A stretch of 64,000 nt of DNA from Alphaproteobacteria bacterium (GTDB lineage: Bacteria > Pseudomonadota > Alphaproteobacteria > Caulobacterales > Maricaulaceae). Under the pieces are notes generated by a model that was given only the letters and a program-made list of their open reading frames with translations, did not search any database and was not told the DNA's origin. Shown one piece after another: positions 8,151-16,679 of the stretch. How positions within the stretch are numbered: the stretch's first letter is position 1; every line of letters begins with the position of its first letter. The stretch spans positions 63,457-127,456 of the forward strand of contig JAAEZM010000001.1 in NCBI GenBank assembly GCA_018222865.1. The letters are read 5' to 3'. The position numbers and the translations under genes were made by a program.

Positions 8151-9076
8151 GACCGGACGGCCTTCACCTCTTCTTCGCTGAAGCGCCAGTCGCGATTACA
8201 GTACTCGCACGTCATTACGACCTCGCCATCGCGCACCATATGGGCCTGATCATCTTCAGAGAAGCTGGCGATAATACGTTTCAAACGCTCATGGTCGCAT
8301 GCGCAACGACGCTGCAAAGACGTCGGTTCAAATATCCGCACGCCGTCTTCGTTAAACAGTCGATAGAGCAAGGCGCCTGCGGATAAATCGCTATCAAGCA
8401 GTTCTGAATCCTCGAGCGTATCGAAGAGGACGCGGCAATGCTCCCAGTCCTCGTCAACACTGCCTCGCGTTTCATCGCCGGCGACGGCTTGCAACAGAGC
8501 ACCGCCCGCACGCCAGCGGCGACCCTGCGCATCCCATTCCTCGCCAACGGCCACGCGCAGACGCGTGGGTGTTTGCTCGGATTGCTGGAAATAGGTCTCG
8601 GCACAGGCCGCCAGGGTTTCACCCTCAAGCGGGACGACACCCTGATAGCGGTCCATCTTGTCGCCTTGATCAATCGTCAGGGCCAACATGCCATCGCCCA
8701 AGAGCGTCTGGACCCAGCTGGTCCCTTCTGCACGCGCCGCAGCGGCCTGCTCGAAGGCTTCACGGTCGATCTTGGCATATCCACGTACGCCCTCGCCCGT
8801 GACGTATTCGGCCACGACGAACGCCATAGGGCCCTTGCCATTCGCCTGAACGATCAAGCGCCCTTCAAACTTCAGCGCATTCCCGATCAGCGCCGCAATC
8901 ATGATGGCTTCGCCAAGCATGCGCGCCACAGGCTCAGGGTAATCATGCGCCGACAATATCTGATCAATCACCGGCCCGAGGCGGATGATGCGGCCACGAA
9001 CCGCCCGGCCTTCAACCTGAAAGCCGGCGACGATGTCGTCGTGCTCGCCGAGCGGATCTTGCGTGGCCTCACTCAT
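8147..9076 (-). CDS. hslO: Redox-regulated chaperone Hsp33
   Basis: Hsp33 is a cytosolic holdase activated by oxidation and heat. The 309-residue protein has the N-terminal substrate-binding domain and the C-terminal zinc-binding redox switch, with CAC near residue 258 and CEYC about 30 residues later (CxC...CxxC). The start ATG overlaps the argD stop by one base (TGATG), so the two genes are translationally coupled. It converges on trkH with a 4-base overlap. Confidence 0.95.
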   Translation of the reverse strand: MSEATQDPLGEHDDIVAGFQVEGRAVRGRIIRLGPVIDQILSAHDYPEPVARMLGEAIMIAALIGNALKFEGRLIVQANGKGPMAFVVAEYVTGEGVRGYAKIDREAFEQAAAARAEGTSWVQTLLGDGMLALTIDQGDKMDRYQGVVPLEGETLAACAETYFQQSEQTPTRLRVAVGEEWDAQGRRWRAGGALLQAVAGDETRGSVDEDWEHCRVLFDTLEDSELLDSDLSAGALLYRLFNEDGVRIFEPTSLQRRCACDHERLKRIIASFSEDDQAHMVRDGEVVMTCEYCNRDWRFSEEEVKAVRS

Positions 9077-10263
9077 CAGGCGTTGGCCTGCAATTCGCCG
9101 AGAGCCTCATCCATGATCGCGACAGCTTCACTGGCATCATCCTTGGTGATGATGAGCGGCGGCGCCATACGCGAGACATTGTCACCAGCTGCACCCAGCA
9201 AGAGCTTGCGCTCCCGGCAAAGCCCGGCAAGCTTCTTCGGGTCGAACCCGTCTTTCAGCTTGATGCCTACAAGCAAACCCTTGCCGCGGATCTCTACAAC
9301 CTTGTCCGCGTGGCGGTCTGCCAGGCCATGCAATTGCTGGCGCAGGAAGTTGGACACTTCCACCACATGATCCATGAAACCGTCAGCGGTCAGCTCGTCG
9401 AATACGACATTGCCGACAGCCGTTGCCAGCGGCCCGCCGCCATAGGTGGACCCATGCGTCCCGACGACCATCCCGGCAGCAGCCGCCTCTGTGGCCAGGC
9501 AGGCGCCCATCGGGAAACCGCCACCAATGCCCTTGGCTGACGCCATGATATCCGGCTCTGCACCCTCGACCCATTGATGAGCGAAGAGCTTGCCGGTGCG
9601 ACCCGCGCCGGACTGGACCTCATCATAGATCACCAGAATACCGTGTTCGTCCGCGAGTTCGCGAATGCCGCGCAAACAGGCTTCCGGCAAGGCGCGCACA
9701 CCGCCCTCACCCTGCACGGGCTCTACGCAGATCGCTGCCGTTTCCTCGGTGATCGCAGCCTTGAGGGCGTCATGATCGCCAAACTCAACCTGGTCGAACC
9801 CCTCCATCGCCGGACCGAAGCCTTCGAGGTATTTCGGATTGCCGCCCGCATTGATCGCACCATAGGTGCGGCCGTGGAATGCACCGGTGAACGTGATGAT
9901 GCGATAGCGCTGTGGATTGCCGTTCACATAGTGATAGCGCCGAGCCGTCTTCAACGCGCATTCCATAGCCTCAGCGCCGGAATTGGTGAAGAAGACCCGA
10001 TCCGCGAATGTGGCATCCGTCAGCTTCTTGGCGAGTTCAATGCCCTGCGGAACTTTGAACATGTTGGACAAGTGCCAGAGCTTTTCAGACTGAGCTTTTA
10101 GCGCAGCAACCGCCTTGGGATGCGCATGACCCAGACAGTTCACCGCAATCCCGGAGATGAAATCGAGATAGCGCTCACCCTTATCCGTAATCAGGCGTAC
10201 GCCTTCTCCGCGGTCGAAAACAAGATCCGGCGGGGCATAGGTGTCCATCATCGGTGCAGGCAT
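9076..10263 (-). CDS. argD: Acetylornithine/N-succinyldiaminopimelate aminotransferase
   Basis: A PLP-dependent class III aminotransferase of arginine biosynthesis (N-acetylglutamate semialdehyde to N-acetylornithine), 395 aa. Visible features are [17 protein letters not shown], the [10 protein letters not shown] segment, [14 protein letters not shown] and [10 protein letters not shown] with the PLP lysine at about residue 244. The start at 10263 is chosen because GGAG precedes it; the frame is open for nine more codons. It is coupled to hslO. The argF gene often found between argD and hslO in related bacteria is absent. Confidence 0.94.
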   Translation of the reverse strand: MPAPMMDTYAPPDLVFDRGEGVRLITDKGERYLDFISGIAVNCLGHAHPKAVAALKAQSEKLWHLSNMFKVPQGIELAKKLTDATFADRVFFTNSGAEAMECALKTARRYHYVNGNPQRYRIITFTGAFHGRTYGAINAGGNPKYLEGFGPAMEGFDQVEFGDHDALKAAITEETAAICVEPVQGEGGVRALPEACLRGIRELADEHGILVIYDEVQSGAGRTGKLFAHQWVEGAEPDIMASAKGIGGGFPMGACLATEAAAAGMVVGTHGSTYGGGPLATAVGNVVFDELTADGFMDHVVEVSNFLRQQLHGLADRHADKVVEIRGKGLLVGIKLKDGFDPKKLAGLCRERKLLLGAAGDNVSRMAPPLIITKDDASEAVAIMDEALGELQANA

Positions 10264-10346
10264 GGGTGATCTCCGAAAGCTGTGGGCCAAGAACGGTGCG
10301 AGCGCCTGTTACCCGGCGCTTATAGCCAAGGTCTATGCCCGCTCGC

Positions 10347-11159
10347 TCAGCTCTTCAAGCGCCATCCTGCACGAAGCACACCATAGCTGATCACTGCCAG
10401 GACAATGTTGATTGCCGCGACCAGGACAACGCCGATCCAGAGCTGGCTGTCCGCCGTGCCGGTAAATCCATAGCGGAAGCCGTCAATCATATAGAAGAAT
10501 GGGTTGAAATGACTGATGGTCCGAATGGGCTCGGGCAGCATTTCAACTGAATAGAAAGTGCCGGAGAGAAAAGTCAGCGGCATGATGATGAAGTTGGACA
10601 CCACAGAAAGGTGATCAAACTTCTCCGCCCAGATGCCGCCGATCACGCCGACCATGCCCAGCATTGCCGCCGCGCCCAGACCAAAATAAAGCACCGCCCA
10701 TATATGGGTCGGAAGGATGGATGCGAAGGGCAGAAGTGTTAGCGCTGTAGCCCCGGCCACCAGAATTCCGCGGGTGATCGCGCCGCCGACAAAGGCAATG
10801 AATAATTCTGCCGCCGAAAGCGGTGGCATAAGGAAATCAACGGTATTGCCTTGCACCTTGGACACCAGCAGCGTGGATGAGGAATTGGCGAAGGCATTGT
10901 TCAAAATGCCCATCAGCATCAGGCCCGGCGCCAGAAAGTCCGGGAAATCCACACCATTAATCGCAGGCCTGCTTGACCCGATTGCCACTACAAAAACCAG
11001 CATGAAAAGTAGGGTAGTCGCAACCGGCGCCAGGACGGTCTGGAACACCACTTTCATAAAGCGGCGAACCTCTTTTTTATAAAGAGTCCAAAGGCCTAGC
11101 CAATTCACGGCACCGAATTCGCGCGGTTTGGTAATCTCTGTTTCCAAATGATTGCTCAT
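10347..11159 (-). CDS. ABC-2 type transporter permease
   Basis: A 270-residue inner-membrane permease with six membrane segments, resembling the YadH/NodJ/DrrB group. Typical features are the N-terminal amphipathic LYKKEVRRFMKVVFQTVLAP and the SNFIIMPLTFLSGTFYSVEMLP motif before segment 5. The matching ATPase is not adjacent: argD lies downstream and gcrA is divergent upstream. The partner must be elsewhere. The cargo is unknown. Confidence 0.85.
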   Translation of the reverse strand: MSNHLETEITKPREFGAVNWLGLWTLYKKEVRRFMKVVFQTVLAPVATTLLFMLVFVVAIGSSRPAINGVDFPDFLAPGLMLMGILNNAFANSSSTLLVSKVQGNTVDFLMPPLSAAELFIAFVGGAITRGILVAGATALTLLPFASILPTHIWAVLYFGLGAAAMLGMVGVIGGIWAEKFDHLSVVSNFIIMPLTFLSGTFYSVEMLPEPIRTISHFNPFFYMIDGFRYGFTGTADSQLWIGVVLVAAINIVLAVISYGVLRAGWRLKS

Positions 11160-11166
11160 AACGAAT

Positions 11167-11188
11167 GACTCTTAATCTCTGGGTAACC
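11167..11188. promoter_or_regulatory. Candidate CcrM methylation site and CtrA-like site between the permease and gcrA genes
   Basis: GACTC (11167-11171) matches the GANTC site methylated by CcrM. It is followed at once by TTAA, seven bases and GTAAC (11172-11187), one mismatch from the CtrA consensus TTAA-N7-TTAAC. The location upstream of gcrA fits known control of gcrA in Caulobacter, but single short motifs like these also occur by chance. Confidence 0.35.
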
Positions 11189-11363
11189 ATCCCCGTTAAC
11201 GATTGCCCTGGCAAGAGAGCTTTCCACAGGTGAGGTCATAGGCGGATCTTGTGGTAGGCGCCGCACTGGATACAATATCTAGTGTAATTAAACATGAATT
11301 GAGGCATGCGCGATTTACCACCATTAAAGGTAGGGAGCGCCACTCACCGGGAGATCTAGTGCG

Positions 11364-11900
11364 ATGGCTTGGACGGACGAACGTGTAGAACAACTCAAAA
11401 AGCTCTGGGCTGAAGGCCTGAGCGCGAGTCAGATCGCTAAACAGCTTGGCGGTGTGACCCGAAACGCAGTGATTGGCAAGGTTCATCGCCTTGGCCTGTC
11501 CGGCCGTGCTACGCCGTCTCGCCCGACACGTCGCGCAGCGAAACCTTCTCGGCCGCGCACAACAACGGCCTCCACCGCGCCCGCTGCTCGCACAGCGCCG
11601 CGCCCCTCATCCCCCTCCGCGCCGCCTGTACAGGCAGAAGCGCCGGTGGAGCCTGCCGTACTGCCATCTGGCGATTATGCAACGGTTCTCACCCTCCGGG
11701 ACTCGATGTGTAAATGGCCGATCGGTGACCCTGCCTCGTCGAACTTCCGCTTCTGCGGACGCAAGACGTCAGGGGAGAATGCCTACTGCGAAGCGCACGC
11801 CAATATGGCCTACCAGCCAAGTCAGAAGCGTCGCCGTCGCACATCGGATGCTGCAGCCGCGCTTGATGCGATTGCAGCCACACGACGCTACAACTTCTAA
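11364..11900 (+). CDS. gcrA: GcrA cell-cycle regulator
   Basis: GcrA is a sigma70-associated transcription factor that acts at promoters carrying methylated GANTC sites and drives S-phase genes in alphaproteobacteria. The 178-residue protein starts with the conserved DNA-binding domain (MAWTDERVEQLKKLWAEGLS, then ASQIAKQLGGVTRNAVIGKV and HRLGLSGR). A long proline/alanine/arginine-rich linker follows (about residues 50-105). The C-terminal sigma-binding domain has CKWPIGDP, FRFCGR and YCEAHANMAYQP. The ATG follows GGGAG. Confidence 0.95.
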   Translation: MAWTDERVEQLKKLWAEGLSASQIAKQLGGVTRNAVIGKVHRLGLSGRATPSRPTRRAAKPSRPRTTTASTAPAARTAPRPSSPSAPPVQAEAPVEPAVLPSGDYATVLTLRDSMCKWPIGDPASSNFRFCGRKTSGENAYCEAHANMAYQPSQKRRRRTSDAAAALDAIAATRRYNF

Positions 11901-11935
11901 CCGGACACCCCTCACCCCCTCGTCCGGTAGATAAG

Positions 11936-11966
11936 CGGCCGCCTCTCCCCCGAGGCGGCCGTCTTT
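11936..11966 (+). terminator. Rho-independent terminator of gcrA
   Basis: A perfect 10-bp stem, CGGCCGCCTC with GAGGCGGCCG, has a 6-base loop and is followed by TCTTT. It lies 35 bases after the gcrA stop. Confidence 0.75.
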
Positions 11967-12043
11967 CTATCCAGCGCGCAAAAGCAATCTCGGCCGATCA
12001 GACAGCCGAGATACTTATAGCCGAGTTTGGGTGGATATGCTGG

Positions 12044-12736
12044 CTAGCCAGCCTTGATGTCGAAGGAATAGCCCGCAGAGCGAACCGTACGGATCGGATC
12101 GCGCTCTTCCTTGTTATTCAGGGCCTTGCGCAAACGACCGACATGCACATCAACCGTCCGGGCCTCGACATAGACATCCGCGCCCCAGACCGCGTCGAGC
12201 AATTGCTCACGTGAGAAGACCCGTCCGGGGTGCTGCATGAGATAATCGAGAAGGCGGAATTCGGTTGGTCCAAGATGGATCTCGCGATCCGAGCGCCGCA
12301 CACGGTGGGCAACCCGATCCATCTGAATGTCACCAGCCTTGATAATGTCCTCTGCAAGGCCCGGGCGGATCCGGCGCAGCACCGCGCGGATGCGCGCAAA
12401 GAGTTCGGTCATGGAGAAGGGTTTGACGATATAATCATCAGCGCCTGTATCCAGCCCGCGGACCCGGTCAGTCTCCTCACCACGCGCGGTCAGCATAATG
12501 ATCGGAACATTCGCCGTTTCCTGGCGGCTTCTCAGCCGACGGCAGACTTCGATGCCGGAGACTTTCGGTAACATCCAATCGACCAGAACAAGGTCCGGAG
12601 TTGTCTCCTCAGACAGGATCAGAGCCTCTTCGCCATCGCCGGCAACAGAAACATCATAACCTTCTTTTTCCAGATTGTACTGAAGCAGGGTGGCCAGGGC
12701 ATCTTCGTCTTCGACAACAAGAACATGCGGGTTCAT
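12044..12736 (-). CDS. phoB: Phosphate regulon response regulator PhoB
   Basis: An OmpR-type response regulator of 230 aa. The receiver domain (1-120) has the acidic pair VVEDED, phospho-acceptor D53 in VLVDWMLPKV, and the switch lysine in YIVKPFS. The winged-helix domain (130-225) carries LGPTEFRLLDYLMQHPGRVF and VDVHVGRLRKAL, as in PhoB. The start at 12736 follows AGGAG at good spacing; a GTG one codon earlier is possible. It lies 10 bases after phoU, so the two are cotranscribed. Confidence 0.94.
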   Translation of the reverse strand: MNPHVLVVEDEDALATLLQYNLEKEGYDVSVAGDGEEALILSEETTPDLVLVDWMLPKVSGIEVCRRLRSRQETANVPIIMLTARGEETDRVRGLDTGADDYIVKPFSMTELFARIRAVLRRIRPGLAEDIIKAGDIQMDRVAHRVRRSDREIHLGPTEFRLLDYLMQHPGRVFSREQLLDAVWGADVYVEARTVDVHVGRLRKALNNKEERDPIRTVRSAGYSFDIKAG

Positions 12737-12746
12737 CACGCGTCTC

Positions 12747-13448
12747 CTAGTCCGGGTCTTTGTGTACCGGTGACTTACTCATTTCCAGATGCGTGCCGGT
12801 GACCATGAAATGCACCGACTCCGCGATATTCGTGGCGTGATCGCCGACACGCTCGAGATTTTTGCCGACGAACAGGATATGAGCGCCAGGCCCTACCCGG
12901 TCGGGGTGTCGCGTCATGGAAACCAACACATCCCGGGTAAGCGCATCATAGTGCTCATCAACTTCATCATCGGCCCGCCAGACACGCAGGGCCGGCTCCA
13001 GCTCGTGCGAGCTCATCGCGTCCAGGACTTCACGCAATTGTTTCGCGACCAGCGCGCCAAGACGTTCGACCTGTCCCGCTTCATCCATCGGCGCAAATGC
13101 AGCCATGTCCTGGGCGCGATAGGCGATATTCTTGGCGAGATCCCCCACACGCTCGAGGTCTGATGAAATTTTCAGAGCCGACAAGGTCATGCGCAGATCG
13201 TTGGCCATGGGCTGACGCAGCGCAAAAAGGCGGATCACCCGTTTTTCGATCGCATCGGTCAAGGCATTCACCTTCACCTCGCGCTCGCGCACGGTGGCTG
13301 AAACAGACGCGTCGCGGCGCGCAAACGCACCCAATGCCTCGGCGAGCTGAATCTCCACCAGGCCACCCAGCCGCGCGAGTTCATCACCGAGCATTTCAAG
13401 CTCAGCGCCGTATGCAGACACGATATGCGTATTTTGGGACAGCGGCAT
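12747..13448 (-). CDS. phoU: Phosphate signalling protein PhoU
   Basis: PhoU is a peripheral helical protein that links the Pst transporter to the PhoR kinase and keeps the Pho regulon off when phosphate is plentiful. The 233-residue protein has the two three-helix repeats, each with the metal-binding pattern (SSDLERVGDLAKNIAYRA and GKNLERVGDHATNIAESV). The start at 13448 follows GGAGGG. No pst genes are adjacent, which is unusual. A Pho-box-like array lies 117 bases upstream. Confidence 0.94.
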   Translation of the reverse strand: MPLSQNTHIVSAYGAELEMLGDELARLGGLVEIQLAEALGAFARRDASVSATVREREVKVNALTDAIEKRVIRLFALRQPMANDLRMTLSALKISSDLERVGDLAKNIAYRAQDMAAFAPMDEAGQVERLGALVAKQLREVLDAMSSHELEPALRVWRADDEVDEHYDALTRDVLVSMTRHPDRVGPGAHILFVGKNLERVGDHATNIAESVHFMVTGTHLEMSKSPVHKDPD

Positions 13449-13564
13449 AAGCCCTCCTCTAAACACCATCGACACGCGCAAGGGTCTCGAAGTCGCAACG
13501 TCCGGCTTGCCCGGGAACGTCCTTCTGCTTTGCGCCAGAGATATCGACGGTGCTGCGAGGCTTT

Positions 13565-13593
13565 ATGACAATTCGACTACTGTTTTGTGACAG
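13565..13593 (-). promoter_or_regulatory. Putative PhoB-binding Pho box upstream of phoU-phoB
   Basis: Read on the minus strand, three 7-mers occur with an exact 11-base period: CTGTCAC, CAGTAGT, TTGTCAT. They are separated by AAAA and CGAA. The first and third match the PhoB consensus CTGTCAT/C at 6-7 of 7 positions. The array begins 10 bases after the phoR stop, so phoU-phoB likely has its own autoregulated promoter. Confidence 0.65.
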
Positions 13594-13602
13594 CGACTGA
13601 GC

Positions 13603-15003
13603 TTACTCGTCAGCCGCAGCGGCCTCAGCGCGCTGCTTTTCGTCCAGCTCTTTGAAAAATACTGAGAAAACCGAGCCTACTTCTGGCGCACTCTCAACCG
13701 TGAAACCACCGCGGTGGCGGTTCACAATATGCTTTACGATTGCCAGGCCGAGCCCTGTTCCCTCTTTGGGACCGCTTTTTTGGCCATCAACGCGGTAAAA
13801 CCGCTCCGATAATCGCGGCAGATTTCGGCGTTCTATCCCCTTGCCGCTATCTCGGACACGCAACACGGCAAAGTTTTCGCCAGGTTCAGACGCTGGCGCT
13901 GCGAGCGTCAAACGGCTGGACTCCCCCCCAAGCTGCAAGGGTGGACGCTCTGCCTCATCCCGCCCCATTCCCGTTTCAAGCTCAAGCGAGAGCTGGGCGT
14001 TCTCGGGTGAATACTTGATCGCGTTCTCGACAAGGTTCTGAACCACTTCCGTGATCTGATCCCGGTCCCCGATTATCAGAGCGGAGGGTGCCAGCTGCAC
14101 AGTGAATTCGATCGACTTCGCAGCGAGTTGCGGCCGCAGCATATCAATCACATCATCCGCAGCGGTTCTCAAATCCGTCTTCGCGCTCGGAGGGACGTGC
14201 TCATCCATTTCGATGCGAGAGAGGGAAAGCAGATCATTGATCAGGCGCTGCATACGCTCTGTCTGATCAAACATAATCCCCAGGAAGCGCTCGCGCGCGA
14301 CCTCATCATCCTTGGCATGCCCGCGCAGTGTTTCAATAAATCCGGCCAGTGACGCCAGCGGGGTGCGCAATTCATGGCTCGCATTGGCGAGAAAGTCGGC
14401 CCGCATACGGTCTGCGCGTTTGATCGAGGTCTCATCCAGCAGCACCAGCATTGCGCGCCAGGGTAAAACACTATCCGTCGGCATTGAGATCGGCGCGACG
14501 AACGCGCGGACATGGCTCTCCACCGGCGCCATGTTTGAATACTCTACAGTTTTGACCTCGCCGCCCCGCAGCGCCATGCTTACCGCTTCAAGCACTTCAG
14601 GCTGGCGCAAGACGGAGGAGAGATGTCCCAGGGTCGAACCAAGGCCCAAAAAGCTCCGCGCAGCCGGATTGGCGCTGTCGATACGCCCCCCACCCCCAAT
14701 CATCAGCACCGGGATCGGCAATGTCTCCAGCATGGCTTGCGCTGAGACAGTCTGGTCTTCTTCCTCGTCTTCAACGGTGACGGCAATGCTTGTTGCTCCG
14801 GGATTCAGTGTCGTGCTCACGGTCAGATAATAGAAGACCGACAGGGCGGCGATCGTCGCGATTGCCACGATTGTCGGCACAAATCCCAGCTCGCCAAAAA
14901 TCCAAAGCAACAGCAAGACCGTACTGCCTAATGCTGCGACCGCAGCGGTATCGCGTCTCCGAATTCGTACGGACGGCTGGGACTCGTTCTCGACCTTGCT
15001 CAA
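13603..15003 (-). CDS. phoR: Phosphate regulon sensor histidine kinase PhoR
   Basis: A membrane sensor kinase of 466 aa that phosphorylates PhoB. Two membrane segments (about 21-37 and 42-62) precede a PAS domain (about 90-190). The dimerisation domain has the phospho-histidine H210 in FLANASHELRTPLASL. The ATPase domain has N (VVQNLVENAIKYS), G1 (VRDSGKGI), F and G2 (GTGLGLAIVKHI) boxes. The start appears to be TTG at 15003 with a weak ribosome site. A long insert after the N box adds length. It is followed by phoU-phoB on the same strand. Confidence 0.92.
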   Translation of the reverse strand: MSKVENESQPSVRIRRRDTAAVAALGSTVLLLLWIFGELGFVPTIVAIATIAALSVFYYLTVSTTLNPGATSIAVTVEDEEEDQTVSAQAMLETLPIPVLMIGGGGRIDSANPAARSFLGLGSTLGHLSSVLRQPEVLEAVSMALRGGEVKTVEYSNMAPVESHVRAFVAPISMPTDSVLPWRAMLVLLDETSIKRADRMRADFLANASHELRTPLASLAGFIETLRGHAKDDEVARERFLGIMFDQTERMQRLINDLLSLSRIEMDEHVPPSAKTDLRTAADDVIDMLRPQLAAKSIEFTVQLAPSALIIGDRDQITEVVQNLVENAIKYSPENAQLSLELETGMGRDEAERPPLQLGGESSRLTLAAPASEPGENFAVLRVRDSGKGIERRNLPRLSERFYRVDGQKSGPKEGTGLGLAIVKHIVNRHRGGFTVESAPEVGSVFSVFFKELDEKQRAEAAAADE

Positions 15004-15167
15004 AGTTCACTCGTCATTTTTTGCCAAATGCGGCAGGGAACAACCAAATCGTCATGAAAGGTGGTCATTTTCCCGGCCTCTATGGCACAGACCGGGCCAG
15101 AGGTGAAACGCCACTGTTTCAAAACAAGGAATCCGTATCGAAACCCGCCAAAAAGCATCTCGAAAAT

Positions 15168-15183
15168 CGTGACCTTTTTCACG
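15168..15183. repeat. Short inverted repeat, possible operator in the phoR/RND intergenic region
   Basis: CGTGA and TCACG flank six bases, 40 bases upstream of the promoter of the efflux operon. It could be an operator for a regulator encoded elsewhere, since no TetR- or MarR-type gene is adjacent. Evidence is weak. Confidence 0.25.
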
Positions 15184-15222
15184 TCAATCGATAGGCTTTT
15201 AGTGTTTTTCGATAAATTTATG

Positions 15223-15250
15223 TTGACTTTCGCTATGCAGCTCATAGGAT
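15223..15250 (+). promoter_or_regulatory. Putative sigma70-type promoter of the RND efflux operon
   Basis: TTGACT (15223-15228) and TAGGAT (15245-15250) are separated by 16 bases and lie about 40 bases before the start of the outer-membrane factor gene. The rest of the 285-base gap between phoR and this operon holds no gene that I can see. Confidence 0.5.
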
Positions 15251-15288
15251 GCGCTGCATGTAGAGCTCCAGACGTGCGGGGACAACGC

Positions 15289-16677
15289 ATGCGTAAACAC
15301 ATTTTAGTAGTCGCCACGGCCCTGACGGCCGCATCCTGTGCAAGCACACCGGCATTCCAGCCGGATCATGTCCTGCCGGATGCACCCCAGAGCTGGGTGG
15401 CCGCGCCACAACAACAAGGCGTCGAGGCCTCGCGAGATTGGGTTGGTGCCCTTGGTGCCGCGGAATTGTCTCCTTTTGTTGAGGAGGCCTTCCGGGCCAA
15501 TCCGACACTGGCGCAATCGCTGGCGCGTTATGACTCTGCGCTGGCTTCAGCGCGGATCTCCGGCGCCAACCGGCTGCCAAGCTTGAACGGTTCCGTTGAT
15601 TACACCCGCAGAGATGCCAATAACGGTCCTGGCTCCGACAGCTACTCCCTTGGCCTGTCGAGCTCCTGGGAGGTCGATCTTTGGGGCCGGGTCCGCAATA
15701 CGGCCAATGCCGCTGAGCTGGATGCCGATGCCTCCGCCCAAGATCTGCGTGGTGCACAATTATCGATCGCCGGCCAGGTCGCCCGGGCCTGGTTCTCGCT
15801 GATCGAGGCACGTCTGCAGACCGAATTGGCAGAACGTGATTATCAAACACAAAATGACACGCTGGCTTTGACCGAACGGCGTTTCGCTCGCGGCCTTGTG
15901 CGCAGCTCTGATGTTCGCACCGCGCGCAGCTCGGTTGCCTCCGCCGAGGCAACGCTGGCATCGCGCCGTCGCAGCGAAGCCTCAGCAGCGCGCACACTGG
16001 AAACCCTGCTCGGCCGCTACCCGTCCGCGCGCATTTCCCGTGACGGTGCCCTCCCCGATATGGGTGAGCTCGGGAATATCGGCTCGCCGATTGATCTGCT
16101 CTCGCGTCGCCCGGATGTCCTTGCCGCCGAGCGCCGGCTGGAAGCCTCAGGTCTTCGGGTCGATGCGGCACGCGCGGCGCTTTACCCAAGCTTGTCCCTG
16201 ACCGGTTCGGCAGGCACGGGCGGGGCCAGCGCCGAAGATTTGCTGGACGTCGACACGCTCATCTCGACCCTGGTGGGCTCCATTGCCCAGCCCATTTTCC
16301 AGGGCGGCCGCCTGCGGGCCCAGGTCGATCAGGCCGAAGCCAACGCTGAACTGGCGATCGCATCCTATGTCGAGACCGTTCTGAGCGCATGGCGCGAAGC
16401 CGAGAATGCCATTTATGCCGACCAGATCCTCGCCGAGCGCGTGGACAGCCTGGGACAGGCCTTCCAGGAGGCGGCCGAAGCGGAGGGGCTGGTCACACGC
16501 CAGTACGCCCGCGGTGTCGCCACCATTTTTGACCTGCTGAACGCCTATTCGCGGCGCATCAGCGCAGAAAGCCAGTATATCTCGGCCCGCCGCGATCGCG
16601 CGACGAACCGGGTTGATCTTTACCTCGCCATCGCAGGCGATTTCGTCGTGCCGGGCGCGACGGCTACAGGAGAATAA
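15289..16677 (+). CDS. RND efflux outer membrane factor lipoprotein (NodT/OprM type)
   Basis: The TolC-like outer-membrane channel of a tripartite efflux pump (462 aa). The start at 15289 gives a lipoprotein signal peptide with lipobox TAASC (Cys 17), as in the NodT family. The two tandem OEP repeats are visible: YDSALASARISGANRLPSL and SSSWEVDLWGRVRN in the first, and LLSRRPDVLAAERRLEASGL with VGSIAQPIFQGGRLRAQVDQ in the second. It is the first gene of a three-gene operon with the periplasmic adaptor (2-base gap) and the RND pump. Confidence 0.93.
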   Translation: MRKHILVVATALTAASCASTPAFQPDHVLPDAPQSWVAAPQQQGVEASRDWVGALGAAELSPFVEEAFRANPTLAQSLARYDSALASARISGANRLPSLNGSVDYTRRDANNGPGSDSYSLGLSSSWEVDLWGRVRNTANAAELDADASAQDLRGAQLSIAGQVARAWFSLIEARLQTELAERDYQTQNDTLALTERRFARGLVRSSDVRTARSSVASAEATLASRRRSEASAARTLETLLGRYPSARISRDGALPDMGELGNIGSPIDLLSRRPDVLAAERRLEASGLRVDAARAALYPSLSLTGSAGTGGASAEDLLDVDTLISTLVGSIAQPIFQGGRLRAQVDQAEANAELAIASYVETVLSAWREAENAIYADQILAERVDSLGQAFQEAAEAEGLVTRQYARGVATIFDLLNAYSRRISAESQYISARRDRATNRVDLYLAIAGDFVVPGATATGE

Positions 16678-16679
16678 TC

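Noticed and set aside
15242-16189. Minus-strand frame of 315 codons opposite the outer-membrane efflux gene
   Set aside because: An antisense shadow; arginine- and proline-rich translation with no domain.
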